From the NCBI GenBank assembly GCA_934154805.1, contig CAKPGM010000013.1, forward strand, positions 1-50,357: DNA of 50,357 nt, given 5' to 3'. The position numbers and the translations under genes are program-made. This DNA is from an uncultured Clostridia bacterium (GTDB lineage Bacteria; Bacillota; Clostridia; TANB77; CAG-508). The notes under the pieces are model-generated. The model saw only the letters and a program-made list of their open reading frames with translations. It did no database searches and had not been told where the DNA came from. Of the stretch, positions 43,135 to 50,357 are shown piece by piece; within the stretch, counting starts at the first letter, position 1, and every line of letters begins with the position of its first letter.

Positions 43135-44257
43135 CTTTTATTTTAGACTCCTTTCCATTCATTACTGCTTCAAATAGTTCTATTAAGTTTTCAGCTGCCA
43201 TACTGCTTGTCCATTTTTGTGTAATATATTCATATGCATTTTTTGACAACTTTGCTCTTAACTTTTTGTTATCTAATAATTCTTTTACTTTTAGTTCAAA
43301 ATCTTTATATTTCTCATACATCATACCATTTTCATTATCTTGTATCAGAAACGGTACTGATCCCATCTTTTTATTTGCAACTATTGCACATCCTGCATTC
43401 ATTGCTTCATTTACTACTGCTCCCCAGCCTTCTGAAGAATCGCTTGTTGCAATAAATATATTAGCCTTTTCCATATAATCTTTTACTTTATCGCTTGGCA
43501 CTTGTCCTACCAATTTTACCACATCTTCTAGATTTTCTTTTTTGATAGTTCTTTTTATCCTATCTTGTAGCACTCCTGCCCCTAACATTGTAATTTCAAA
43601 ATTATATTTCTGTTTTTTTAAGTTTTTTGCTAACTTGATTACAACCTCTGGATGTTTCCATTTTATAAATCTTGCCACCCATACTATTTCCATCTTCTCA
43701 TTGTGTTCTTTTTCTTCAATTAATTTTTCTATATCATATGTATTTGTTTCTAAGAAGTATCCCCATTTGTATACTTTATCTTTATATAATCCCAATGAAT
43801 TAAAGTCATTAACTCCATAAGCATTTGCACACAACATATATAAGTTCTTATTTTTTCTATATTTTAGATGTCTGTTATAGAACAATTTTATTTTCTCTTT
43901 GCTAAGTGCTGATTTAAAGAATCCTTCTGGATAGATAAAGACCCTTGCTCTGTATCTAAATGTTAATTTATCTTGCTTTAATCTTTCTTCTATTAATTCA
44001 TCTGTTGTAGAACCTATTATAACTACATCACTATCCATAGCAAGTTGTATTGCTTTTTTACGCATTTCATCATTTTCATATGCTCTAACAACGAAATCAT
44101 ATTCTTGGTCTAGATCTTTAAATCCCATATCTAGTCTCCATTGAAATATCTTCGTTGTTGATACAAATTTAAAGTCATCGCCTAATCTTTTTTGCATCTC
44201 TAAGCAAAAAGGTAATTGATGATGTGTTAAAAAATTAGAATAAAATGTTACCTTCAT
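43103..44257 (-). CDS. GT4-family glycosyltransferase
   Basis: This 384-aa GT-B enzyme has an atypical N-terminal half (MKVTFYSNFLTHHQLPFCLE) and a clear GT4 C-terminal half: EIVWVARFIKWKHPEVVIKLA, ITMLGAGVLQDRI and SDSSEGWGAVVNEAMNAGCAIVA (the EGWG..VNEAM motif binds the donor nucleotide). It probably builds a surface polysaccharide or glycolipid together with the overlapping GT2 gene. It is first in its transcript. The ribosome site is weak (CAGGAT). Confidence 0.88.
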   Translation of the reverse strand: MKVTFYSNFLTHHQLPFCLEMQKRLGDDFKFVSTTKIFQWRLDMGFKDLDQEYDFVVRAYENDEMRKKAIQLAMDSDVVIIGSTTDELIEERLKQDKLTFRYRARVFIYPEGFFKSALSKEKIKLFYNRHLKYRKNKNLYMLCANAYGVNDFNSLGLYKDKVYKWGYFLETNTYDIEKLIEEKEHNEKMEIVWVARFIKWKHPEVVIKLAKNLKKQKYNFEITMLGAGVLQDRIKRTIKKENLEDVVKLVGQVPSDKVKDYMEKANIFIATSDSSEGWGAVVNEAMNAGCAIVANKKMGSVPFLIQDNENGMMYEKYKDFELKVKELLDNKKLRAKLSKNAYEYITQKWTSSMAAENLIELFEAVMNGKESKIKDGPASKAKKI

Positions 44258-44348
44258 CTTTTTTGTATCCTGCCCTTCTAAGTTACAGATTCGTTTGATT
44301 CGTAATCAAGCAACATCTTTTAACCTTATCTATTTTTTATATTATTTG

Positions 44349-44377
44349 ATTATACTATAAAAAATAATTTTAGTAAA
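44349..44377 (-). promoter_or_regulatory. Promoter of the GT4-GT2 pair
   Basis: TTTACT, 17 bp, TATAAT on the minus strand, giving a leader of about 85 nt that contains a small TTGATT / AATCAA hairpin. Confidence 0.65.
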
Positions 44378-44406
44378 TACTTAATTTTAATTATCTCTGG
44401 CACAAA

Positions 44407-44430
44407 AAAATTCCCCTTATAGGGAATTTT
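44407..44430 (-). terminator. Terminator after the dcw penicillin-binding protein
   Basis: AAATTCCC / GGGAATTT stem, TTTTTTT following on the minus strand, immediately after the stop codon. It ends the mraZ-rsmH-ftsL-pbp transcript before the accessory block. Confidence 0.85.
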
Positions 44431-46586
44431 TACTTATCTACAAATACTGTACTTCCTTGTTTTATCCTTATTCCAGCTTTTGGTAACTGTGCTTTTATTG
44501 TATCATCAGTATCTTCTTGATTTTCTCTTAATGTTTCCTTTGTTTCTAGTAACAAACCTATTTCCTCCAATATTTTTTTAGCCTCTTTTTTAGTTAATCC
44601 TATAAGATTTGGAACTTCTACTTCACTCTTTTCCTCTTCTTCTTGATTATCTTTTTTTATCTCTAAATATGGCAGTACTTCCCCTAAAACCTGAGAAGCA
44701 ATTGGGGCTGCAACACCTCCTCCTTGATGTCCTCCTTCTCCTGTTGGGTTATATAATGTTATCAATATTGCTACTTCTGGATCCGATATTGGCGCAACGC
44801 CTATAAATGATGTTACATATTTTCCCGTATTTACTCCATCTTCTGAAGTTCCTGTCTTTCCACCTATCGCATATCCTTTAACTTGAGCATTTTTTCCAGT
44901 TCCTTCTGCTACAACGCTTTCCATCATACTAAGCATTTTCTTAGAAGTTTCTTCTGAAATTACTCTATCTTTTTTTATTGTTTCTATGTTCCTTACCTCA
45001 CCTGTTTGGCTATCTATTATTTGTTTTACAATTCTAGGTTGAGTATATATTCCTCCATTTGCAATCGTAGACACCATTGTTATCATTTGTATTGGCGTTA
45101 CTTCAAATCTCTGTCCAAATGCTATTGTTCCTAGTTCAACAGGTCCTACCTTCGATTCTTTTAAGAATATACTTCCCGCTTCTCCTGGAAGATCTATTCC
45201 TGTTTTTCCTAAGAATCCATATTTTCTTAAGTATTCATAATATTTTGTAACTCCTATTTTTCCTCCGAGTCCTATAAATACCGGATTACACGAATTCATT
45301 AATGCTTGCCTTAGACTTTCAGGTCCGTGTGGTCTGTAATATCTCCAACACTTCATTCTTACCCCTGCAACTTCTATGTACCCAGTACAACAAAATTCTC
45401 CTTCTTTATCTGTCGAAGCAACTATTCCTTCCTCTAGTGCTGTTGAAGCAGTTACTAATTTAAATGTAGATCCAGGTTCGTATGTATCTGATATTGCCTT
45501 ATTTCTCCACATTCCTTGAAGTGCATTTGATCTTTCTGTTGCTGTCATATTTGACCAGTTTGCTTTTAGTTCTTCATTGTTAATTGTATATGGATCATTT
45601 AAATTAAAATCCGGATAACTAGCAATTGCAAGTATATCTCCATTTTTTGGATTCATCAGCAATATATTTCCACCATCTGTACACACATTGTCAATACAAG
45701 CTTCCTTTAAATATTTCTCTGCTATTCCCTGTATCGTTGTATCTATACTAAGTACCAAATCATTTCCTTGTTTCGCCGGCTCATATGCTTCAGATGTGTC
45801 ATTTATATCTATCCCCTTTGCATCTGTCATCTTTAAGATTTTACCTTTTTCTCCTTTTAGCTCATTATCATATTTTGCTTCTATCCCAGCTAATCCTTGA
45901 TTATCACTACCGCAAAATCCTAATATTTGCGAAGCCAAATTATTATATGAATAGAACCTTTTTGTATCTTCATCTATATTTATTCCAGACGTTATATTAT
46001 TAGCCTCCATCCATAATCTTAGCTCTTTCGTCTGGTTCTTGTCTACTTTCTTTGCTATTGTTTCAATTGCAGTTTTTTTACTTACTTTCTTTAAGACTTC
46101 TTCATATTTTAAATTAAACAGTTGTGTCAGCTTTGTCGCTACTTTCTCTTTTTCACTACTTGGAATATTTACTGGATTAACAGTTATTGTTTCAACACTA
46201 CTACTTGTAGCTAGTGCTATTTTACCACTTGCATCATAAATAGTTCCTCTCTTAGGATTAATGTTTCTGTTCAACGTTTGCTGTAAATAAGCCATTTGTT
46301 TTAGCTTTTCACCTTCAAAAAATTGTATATATCCAACTCTTGTTGCCAGTCCTAAAAATATAAAAGTTGAACACACAAGAGCAAATTTCATTCTTCTTTT
46401 TCTAGATATTTCTCCTTTTTTATTCATTTTACTTTTATTAATTCTGTTTTGTCTTATAAGCTTTTTCTCCGCTCTATTCTTCTTTCTTTTTCTCTTATTT
46501 AACAAACTCTTATTTAATTTTTTATCTTTATTGCTCTTTAATTCTTTCTCCTTAAATTTTCTAATCTCTGATTGTTTTTTTCTCAT
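44430..46586 (-). CDS. Division penicillin-binding protein (FtsI/SpoVD type) with one PASTA domain
   Basis: This 718-aa class B transpeptidase has an unusually basic cytoplasmic N-terminus (about 66 residues, over a third Lys/Arg), then a membrane helix (about 67-83). The pedestal domain begins NPKRGTIYDASGK. The transpeptidase motifs STFK (Ser373), SCN (432-434) and KTGTSE (from 577) are all intact, and one C-terminal PASTA domain lies at about 650-718 (VPNLIGLTKKEAKKIL). Position after ftsL in the dcw cluster suggests the septal enzyme. Start 46586 has AGGTGA upstream; a GTG at 46595 is less likely. It is clearly homologous along its length to the plus-strand enzyme at 8405-10618. Confidence 0.93.
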   Translation of the reverse strand: MRKKQSEIRKFKEKELKSNKDKKLNKSLLNKRKRKKNRAEKKLIRQNRINKSKMNKKGEISRKRRMKFALVCSTFIFLGLATRVGYIQFFEGEKLKQMAYLQQTLNRNINPKRGTIYDASGKIALATSSSVETITVNPVNIPSSEKEKVATKLTQLFNLKYEEVLKKVSKKTAIETIAKKVDKNQTKELRLWMEANNITSGINIDEDTKRFYSYNNLASQILGFCGSDNQGLAGIEAKYDNELKGEKGKILKMTDAKGIDINDTSEAYEPAKQGNDLVLSIDTTIQGIAEKYLKEACIDNVCTDGGNILLMNPKNGDILAIASYPDFNLNDPYTINNEELKANWSNMTATERSNALQGMWRNKAISDTYEPGSTFKLVTASTALEEGIVASTDKEGEFCCTGYIEVAGVRMKCWRYYRPHGPESLRQALMNSCNPVFIGLGGKIGVTKYYEYLRKYGFLGKTGIDLPGEAGSIFLKESKVGPVELGTIAFGQRFEVTPIQMITMVSTIANGGIYTQPRIVKQIIDSQTGEVRNIETIKKDRVISEETSKKMLSMMESVVAEGTGKNAQVKGYAIGGKTGTSEDGVNTGKYVTSFIGVAPISDPEVAILITLYNPTGEGGHQGGGVAAPIASQVLGEVLPYLEIKKDNQEEEEKSEVEVPNLIGLTKKEAKKILEEIGLLLETKETLRENQEDTDDTIKAQLPKAGIRIKQGSTVFVDK

Positions 46587-46669
46587 ATTTATCACCTAAT
46601 TCTATATGTATTCATATGAAAAAAAATTATTAACAGGTAAAAAAAATAATCTTCCATTTTATTGGTCGA

Positions 46670-47176
46670 TTATTTAAACAATTCTGATATTCTTGTTAAA
46701 ATTTTATTAAAGAATGATGTATTTTCTTCTATCACAATCTCTTCTGTTGCAGGTTCTATGTAATCTTTTTTCTGTAAGTCCACATATACTTTTTGACTAT
46801 TATCTAGCTTTCTCATTCCTAATTTTTCTTCTGCAGCTTTCTCTATCGTACTTAGATTTAAGCTATTTTCTATGCTTACTTTTAATTGTTCATTTTCTTT
46901 TTGCATAGCACTTACTTGAGATTTTATATCTTCTTTCTTATTATAATTTTCGTTTATTAGTGAATTTCTATAACTTATGGTAAACAGCATTACAAATCCA
47001 AGCATTATATATACTATTGGTTTATAGTTATACTTTGCTTTTTTCTTAGTCTTTTTTACTGCTTTTGGAGCCACTTTTTTTGCTACTGGTTTCTTCTTGC
47101 TTTGTGTTTTTTTCTTTGCCGGTATTCTTTCAGGTTGTAATTTTCTTGGGCTAGTTTCATATTGATAACCTGCCAT
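46670..47176 (-). CDS. ftsL: FtsL/DivIC-type divisome protein
   Basis: This 168-aa bitopic protein has a Lys-rich cytoplasmic N-terminus (about 18-50), one membrane helix (about 52-68) and an extracytoplasmic coiled coil (KKEDIKSQVSAMQKENEQLK). The FtsL/DivIC signature IEKAAEEKLGMRKLDNSQKVYV follows in part (EKLGMRKL). Its position between rsmH and the penicillin-binding protein is the classical ftsL position. It should bridge FtsI and the other divisome subunits. RBS AGAGGTGA. Confidence 0.88.
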   Translation of the reverse strand: MAGYQYETSPRKLQPERIPAKKKTQSKKKPVAKKVAPKAVKKTKKKAKYNYKPIVYIMLGFVMLFTISYRNSLINENYNKKEDIKSQVSAMQKENEQLKVSIENSLNLSTIEKAAEEKLGMRKLDNSQKVYVDLQKKDYIEPATEEIVIEENTSFFNKILTRISELFK

Positions 47177-47201
47177 AAGTTATTTTCACCTCTTTTCCTT
47201 T

Positions 47202-48143
47202 TTAATTTTCCTTTGTGTGTTTTTCAAAAATTCTAAGCTTTGCGCTTTTTGATCTTGAATTCTCTTCTCTTTCTTTTTCATCTGCTTCTATTGGTTTTTT
47301 ATTTATTATTTTACCAAATGATTTATAATTGCAAACGCAATATGGCAATTCTTTTGGACAAGTGCATTGTCCTTGTGCCTCTACATACGCATTTTTTACT
47401 GCTCTATCTTCTATTGAATGGAATGTTATAATGCATAACCTTCCGCCTTCATTTAAACATTCTATTGAATTTAAAACTGTTTCATACAACGGTCTAATTT
47501 CATTATTTACTTCTATTCTAATTGCTTGAAATGTCCTTTTTGCCGGATGTCCATCTTTTTGCTTAGACTTTGGAATCGAATTTTCTATTATTCTTACAAG
47601 CTCATCTGTTGTTTCTATTGTTTTTTCTTCTCTGTATTTACAAATATTTCTTGCTATATTTCTTGAGAATCTTTCTTCTCCATATTCAAAGATAATATTT
47701 GCAAGCTTTTCTTCGTCATAATTATTAACAACATCTTTTGCTGTTAAGTCTTGAGTTTGGTCCATTCTCATATCTAACTCATTTTGTCCTAGATAGCTAA
47801 AACCTCTATTCCTTTCATCTAGTTGATACGATGAAACTCCCAAGTCTAACAAGATTCCATCTACTTTATTTATTTTTAGATCTTCTAATATTTCCTTTAT
47901 GTTATCATGATTTCCGTGGATATATTTTACGTTATCATAGTCTTTTAGATTTTCTTTTGCAGCTTTTAAAGCTTCTTCATCTCTATCTATTCCTATCAAT
48001 AAACCTTTACTCGAAAGATGTTTTAATATTTCTTTACTATGTCCAGCTCCTCCAAGAGTTCCATCGACATATATTCCATCTTCTTTTATATTTAGTCCAT
48101 TTATACATTCATTTAACATTATCGGAGTATGTTTAAATTCCAA
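47202..48143 (-). CDS. rsmH: 16S rRNA (cytosine-1402-N4)-methyltransferase
   Basis: This 313-aa SAM-dependent methyltransferase (formerly MraW) has HTPIMLNECINGL at the start, GTLGGAGHSKEIL (SAM site), GILLDLGVSSYQLDERNRGF and ELDMRMDQ. It methylates C1402 of 16S rRNA. The start is a TTG at 48143 with GAGGGAAA upstream. Full length. Confidence 0.96.
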   Translation of the reverse strand: MEFKHTPIMLNECINGLNIKEDGIYVDGTLGGAGHSKEILKHLSSKGLLIGIDRDEEALKAAKENLKDYDNVKYIHGNHDNIKEILEDLKINKVDGILLDLGVSSYQLDERNRGFSYLGQNELDMRMDQTQDLTAKDVVNNYDEEKLANIIFEYGEERFSRNIARNICKYREEKTIETTDELVRIIENSIPKSKQKDGHPAKRTFQAIRIEVNNEIRPLYETVLNSIECLNEGGRLCIITFHSIEDRAVKNAYVEAQGQCTCPKELPYCVCNYKSFGKIINKKPIEADEKEREENSRSKSAKLRIFEKHTKEN

Positions 48144-48612
48144 GTCTTTTTCCCTCTATCAAATATAATAATCCAAAACAAATTTTCGCATTTTGCCCAT
48201 AAAAGCACAATCAGTTGGTATTTTCATACCAACTGTGTACTACAAAAAGATTTTATCTTTTGTATATTTAGCTATTTTATTTGCTCCGTCTTTTGTTACA
48301 ATTATTATTTCATTTTTTCTTTGGTTCTTATTATATTTAGCTTTAGTAGCTTAAAACATAATCTTTTGATTTCTAGATTCTTTTGTTTAAGCTTCTTCAA
48401 ACTTTAAGTGGTTTGATTTTTTCTTTTGATAATTTTTTCTCGTGTTTCTCTGGTTGTAGGTTAGATTTTTTCTTTGGTTGGATACTTTAGTTTAAATTTT
48501 ATCTTTTGTGTTTTTTTCTTTTGTACGTTTTTAGCTTTTGTGTCTTATTAGTTAATCTTTTGTTTTTTTTAGGTTTTATCTTTAGATTGAGACTATATAA
48601 ACTTTTAAAAAG
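48144..48612 (-). other. Gene-free A-rich leader between mraZ and rsmH with a CAAAAG array
   Basis: These 469 bp hold no convincing gene in any frame. On the transcript strand the sequence is extremely A-rich, with the hexamer CAAAAG (CTTTTG on the plus strand) recurring nine or so times between 48250 and 48570. A perfect hairpin follows near rsmH. Such spacing between mraZ and rsmH is unusual; the two genes normally lie close together. Confidence 0.6.
48212..48235 (-). promoter_or_regulatory. GAAA-tetraloop hairpin upstream of rsmH
   Basis: CAGTTGGTAT / ATACCAACTG, perfect 10-bp stem closed by a GAAA loop in the transcript. No T-run follows, so it is not a normal terminator; it could stabilise or cut the mRNA. 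Confidence 0.55.
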
Positions 48613-49044
48613 TTATATACCAAGTTCTTGCATATTTTGTTCTATTTCTTCTATTGAAAGATTTTCTTCACTAATATGCTCTTCCCATTTCTCTTTGTTC
48701 CAGATTTCAATTCTCGTTCCTGTTCCGATTATTGTTACATCTTTATCTAATGATGCAACTTCACGAAGCTTTCCTGCTATTAGAAATCTGCCTTGTTTAT
48801 CTAGTTCACACTCTGTTGCTCCTGATAAAAAGAATCTTACAAAGTTTCTTGCGTTTTTGTTAGTGATTGGTAGTGTTTTTAGCTTGTCCTCGAATTTTTG
48901 CCATTCTGACATAGAAAATCCAAATAAACAACCATCTAAACCAGTTGTTATTATAAATTTTTCTCCCATATCTTCTCTTAGCTTTGCTGGCATTATTAAT
49001 CTGCCTTTAGCATCTAGAGAATGGCTATATTCACCTATTAACAC
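48613..49044 (-). CDS. mraZ: Transcriptional regulator MraZ
   Basis: This 143-aa protein has two AbrB-like halves, each with the DxxxR-type signature: LDAKGRLIMPAKLRE and LDKQGRFLIAGKLRE. The GTG at 49044 is chosen because AGGAGG lies 8 nt upstream and gives the usual MraZ length and N-terminus (MLIGEYSHSLDAKGR); the GTG at 49053 would abut the ribosome site. MraZ represses the dcw promoter by binding direct repeats next to it, and such repeats are visible at 49061-49100. Confidence 0.95.
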   Translation of the reverse strand: MLIGEYSHSLDAKGRLIMPAKLREDMGEKFIITTGLDGCLFGFSMSEWQKFEDKLKTLPITNKNARNFVRFFLSGATECELDKQGRFLIAGKLREVASLDKDVTIIGTGTRIEIWNKEKWEEHISEENLSIEEIEQNMQELGI

Positions 49045-49060
49045 TATCCTCACCTCCTCA

Positions 49061-49100
49061 ACACTTTTTCACCACTTTGTACCACTTCTTACCACTTCGA
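49061..49100 (-). promoter_or_regulatory. MraZ-box array (four direct repeats, 10-bp period)
   Basis: Reading the minus strand, AAGTGGT recurs three times at exact 10-bp spacing, followed by a fourth degenerate copy AAGTGTT that runs up to the ribosome site. MraZ is known to bind tandem GTGG-type boxes with this period, so autoregulation is expected. The boxes lie downstream of the -10 box. Confidence 0.8.
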
Positions 49101-49104
49101 TTAA

Positions 49105-49133
49105 ATTTTAATATAAATTTTTATAAAAAGCAA
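49105..49133 (-). promoter_or_regulatory. Promoter of the dcw operon
   Basis: TTGCTT, 17 bp, TAAAAT on the minus strand, directly upstream of the MraZ boxes, which would then cover the transcription start. Confidence 0.6.
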
Positions 49134-49181
49134 TAGTTTTTTCAAAAAATTTTAAATATTTTTTTAATTTTTTCGACAAAA

Positions 49182-49209
49182 AAAAGCAGTCTTCTCACAT
49201 ACCGCTTTT
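49182..49209 (-). terminator. Terminator of the GT2 gene upstream of mraZ
   Basis: AAAAGCGGT / GCTTTT-containing stem with one mismatch, and TTTTTTTT following on the minus strand. The stop codon at 49195 lies inside the loop. Confidence 0.75.
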
Positions 49210-49869
49210 TATTGTTTTATAAACTCTAATAGAATCTTTAATTTTCTTAAAATTACTATTCTTGTTTTTATCTATATAAATGGTTTTTATATCTTCTTCC
49301 ACTATATCTATTTTATTTTTTGCAAAGTAAAATAACATATTGGTTTCATATTCATATCTTTCTCCTGGAATATTTATTAGATCTGCCAAACATTCCATTG
49401 GTACAACCCTCAATCCTGTTTGAGTATCTTTAAGATTTAACTTTGTTTTTTTATGTATTTTTTTATTTATAATATTATTTCCTATTTTACTACATAATGG
49501 TGCATTCTCGAAATTTCTACTTCCCAACACCACCTTGTTTTTATTTTCCTTAAATTTTTTATATACTTTATCAACATCATCTATATCGTGTTGTCCGTCA
49601 GCATCAACTGTTATAACTACCTTTATCTCTTCATTATTTTCAAGGCAATATTTAAAAGCTGTTTTTAGTGTTCTACCCTTGCCTCGATTTTCGTTATGTT
49701 CTAAAAGTATAACCTTATTGTTTATTTCTTTAAATGGTTCTTCATTAATACTTCCATCATTCACAACTATAATTTTATTAAAATTCTTTTTTATTAATCT
49801 ATCTACTATAATTTTTAAGTTATCATCTGGATTAAATGCCGGAATTACTATCAAAACATCATCTTTCAC
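49195..49869 (-). CDS. GT2-family glycosyltransferase, dolichol-phosphate-mannose-synthase-like
   Basis: This 224-aa protein starts at a GTG with AAAGGAG upstream. GT-A motifs: VLIVIPAFNPDDNL, KIIVVNDGS, NRGKGRTLKTAFKYC, VITVDADGQHD (DxD) and LGSRNF. The later TQTGLRVVP and GERYEYETNMLFYF resemble DPM1/GtrB-like enzymes that load a sugar onto polyprenyl phosphate. It has no C-terminal membrane helices, so it is of the short soluble or peripheral type. It has its own transcript. Confidence 0.88.
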   Translation of the reverse strand: MKDDVLIVIPAFNPDDNLKIIVDRLIKKNFNKIIVVNDGSINEEPFKEINNKVILLEHNENRGKGRTLKTAFKYCLENNEEIKVVITVDADGQHDIDDVDKVYKKFKENKNKVVLGSRNFENAPLCSKIGNNIINKKIHKKTKLNLKDTQTGLRVVPMECLADLINIPGERYEYETNMLFYFAKNKIDIVEEDIKTIYIDKNKNSNFKKIKDSIRVYKTIKSGM

Positions 49870-49940
49870 TTGTATAAGCTCCTTTGTTTCTATTATATGC
49901 TTATATTATAACATTAATTTATTATTTTATATACATAGTA

Positions 49941-49964
49941 AAAGGAACTTTTTCAAGTTCCTTT
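49941..49964 (-). terminator. Terminator of the second Rpn gene
   Basis: AAAGGAACTT / AAGTTCCTTT, perfect 10-bp stem and 4-nt loop, with a short T-run on the minus strand, 9 bp after the displaced-frame stop at 49974. Confidence 0.7.
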
Positions 49965-49973
49965 AAATAAATA

Positions 49974-50357
49974 TTATTTTGCTATTTTTGCTTGTTCTAT
50001 TTCTTCATCAGTTGCATTTGTTATCTTCTTTATTACATTATTATCAAAGTTTTCTTTTAACATTCTTTTAATAACTTCCATTCTCGTTTCTTTTGCTCCG
50101 TTTTTCTTCTCCCTTTGCTACTCCCTCGTACCAATAATTTACTAATTCTTGCCCAAATCTCATACTATTCTCCTCCTCATCTTTATTTATTCTTGCTAGC
50201 AGTTTTTCTGCTAAGTTTGTATCTATTTCTCTTATTATATTTGTTATATATATGCTTATTCTTTCTTTTTCGTCTTCTGTAAATTTACATTCTTCTATTT
50301 TCTTAATCTTTTTTTCTATAGTGATACTCTTCTTTTCCATTAATAACATCTTTGGTA
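49974..50357 (-). pseudogene. Second Rpn-family nuclease gene, 3' part only, frame-broken
   Basis: The frame enters from the right window edge with PKMLLMEKK, homologous to residues about 235-330 of the Rpn gene at 17141-18261 (FTEDEKERISIYITNIIREID, SMRFGQELVNYWYEGVAKGEEKR). The main frame ends at 50068 shortly after GEEKR. The conserved C-terminal segment GAKETRMEVIKRMLKEN, then NATDEEIEQAKIAK, lies in the +1 frame and stops at 49974. Removing one A from the same GAAGAAAAACGG tract would restore it. Compared with the first copy, 37 bp are missing just after the tract. The catalytic core lies outside the window. Confidence 0.7.

Noticed and set aside
44270..44340. Possible tRNA-like fold with GATTCGTTTGATTCG upstream of the GT4 gene
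   Set aside because: No acceptor stem, anticodon arm or T-loop could be built; it is a short direct repeat with a small hairpin.
48250..48600. CRISPR-like repeat array from the recurring CTTTTG hexamers
   Set aside because: The repeats are only six bases, irregularly spaced and in low-complexity sequence.

Overview
The window is very A+T-rich (about 30 % G+C by eye) and looks like the chromosome of an anaerobic, fermentative, low-GC Firmicute of the Clostridia, probably an uncultured gut lineage. Three things point that way: a three-subunit [FeFe]-hydrogenase, a division and cell-wall (dcw) cluster with a meso-diaminopimelate-type MurE, and strong AGGAGG-type ribosome sites with many TTG and GTG starts. 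No rRNA, tRNA, CRISPR array or complete insertion sequence was found. All genes run on the minus strand except two peptidoglycan synthesis genes at 8.4-11.4 kb.

Layout, left to right. 1-3.1 kb: a c-di-GMP/surface operon with an Ig-like membrane protein, a pseudo-receiver-GGDEF protein, and a pilin-like protein with a formylglycine-generating-enzyme-like C-terminus that is cut by the window edge. 3.1-8.1 kb: a 1660-residue adhesin with a predicted thioester domain and six isopeptide-type repeats. 8.4-11.4 kb (plus strand): a class B penicillin-binding protein with two PASTA domains, then a stand-alone GT51 transglycosylase. 11.5-15.7 kb: hydC-hydB-hydA. 15.8-19.8 kb: two pilin-like genes with nearly identical N-termini and different C-termini, each next to a copy of a 185-bp element. 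A frame-broken Rpn nuclease gene lies between them. 19.8-20.1 kb: a small Cys-rich membrane protein.

20.2-27.9 kb: a glycolytic operon (gap-pgk-nudix-tpiA-gpmI) that also carries a YezG-type immunity gene and a GH18 glycosidase. 28-30.5 kb: a small unknown gene and topA. 30.7-49 kb: the dcw cluster, read right to left as mraZ-rsmH-ftsL-pbp, an 8-kb accessory block, then murE-mraY-ftsW-murG. The accessory block holds two glycosyltransferases, a kinase/ParB-fold fusion and a VWA/SBP-XpaC-SBP-TelA operon. murF and murD are absent from their usual places, and ftsW carries a +1 frameshift. 49.2-50.4 kb: a GT2 glycosyltransferase and the 3' part of a second frame-broken Rpn gene.

The most notable items are the modular pilin-like family and its paired 185-bp elements, the thioester adhesin, the kinase/ParB fusion, the permease-less VWA/SBP-TelA operon, and frame breaks in ftsW and both Rpn genes. 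Promoters and terminators were read by eye: promoters as -35/-10 pairs with 16-17-bp spacing, terminators as hairpins, most with a T-run.
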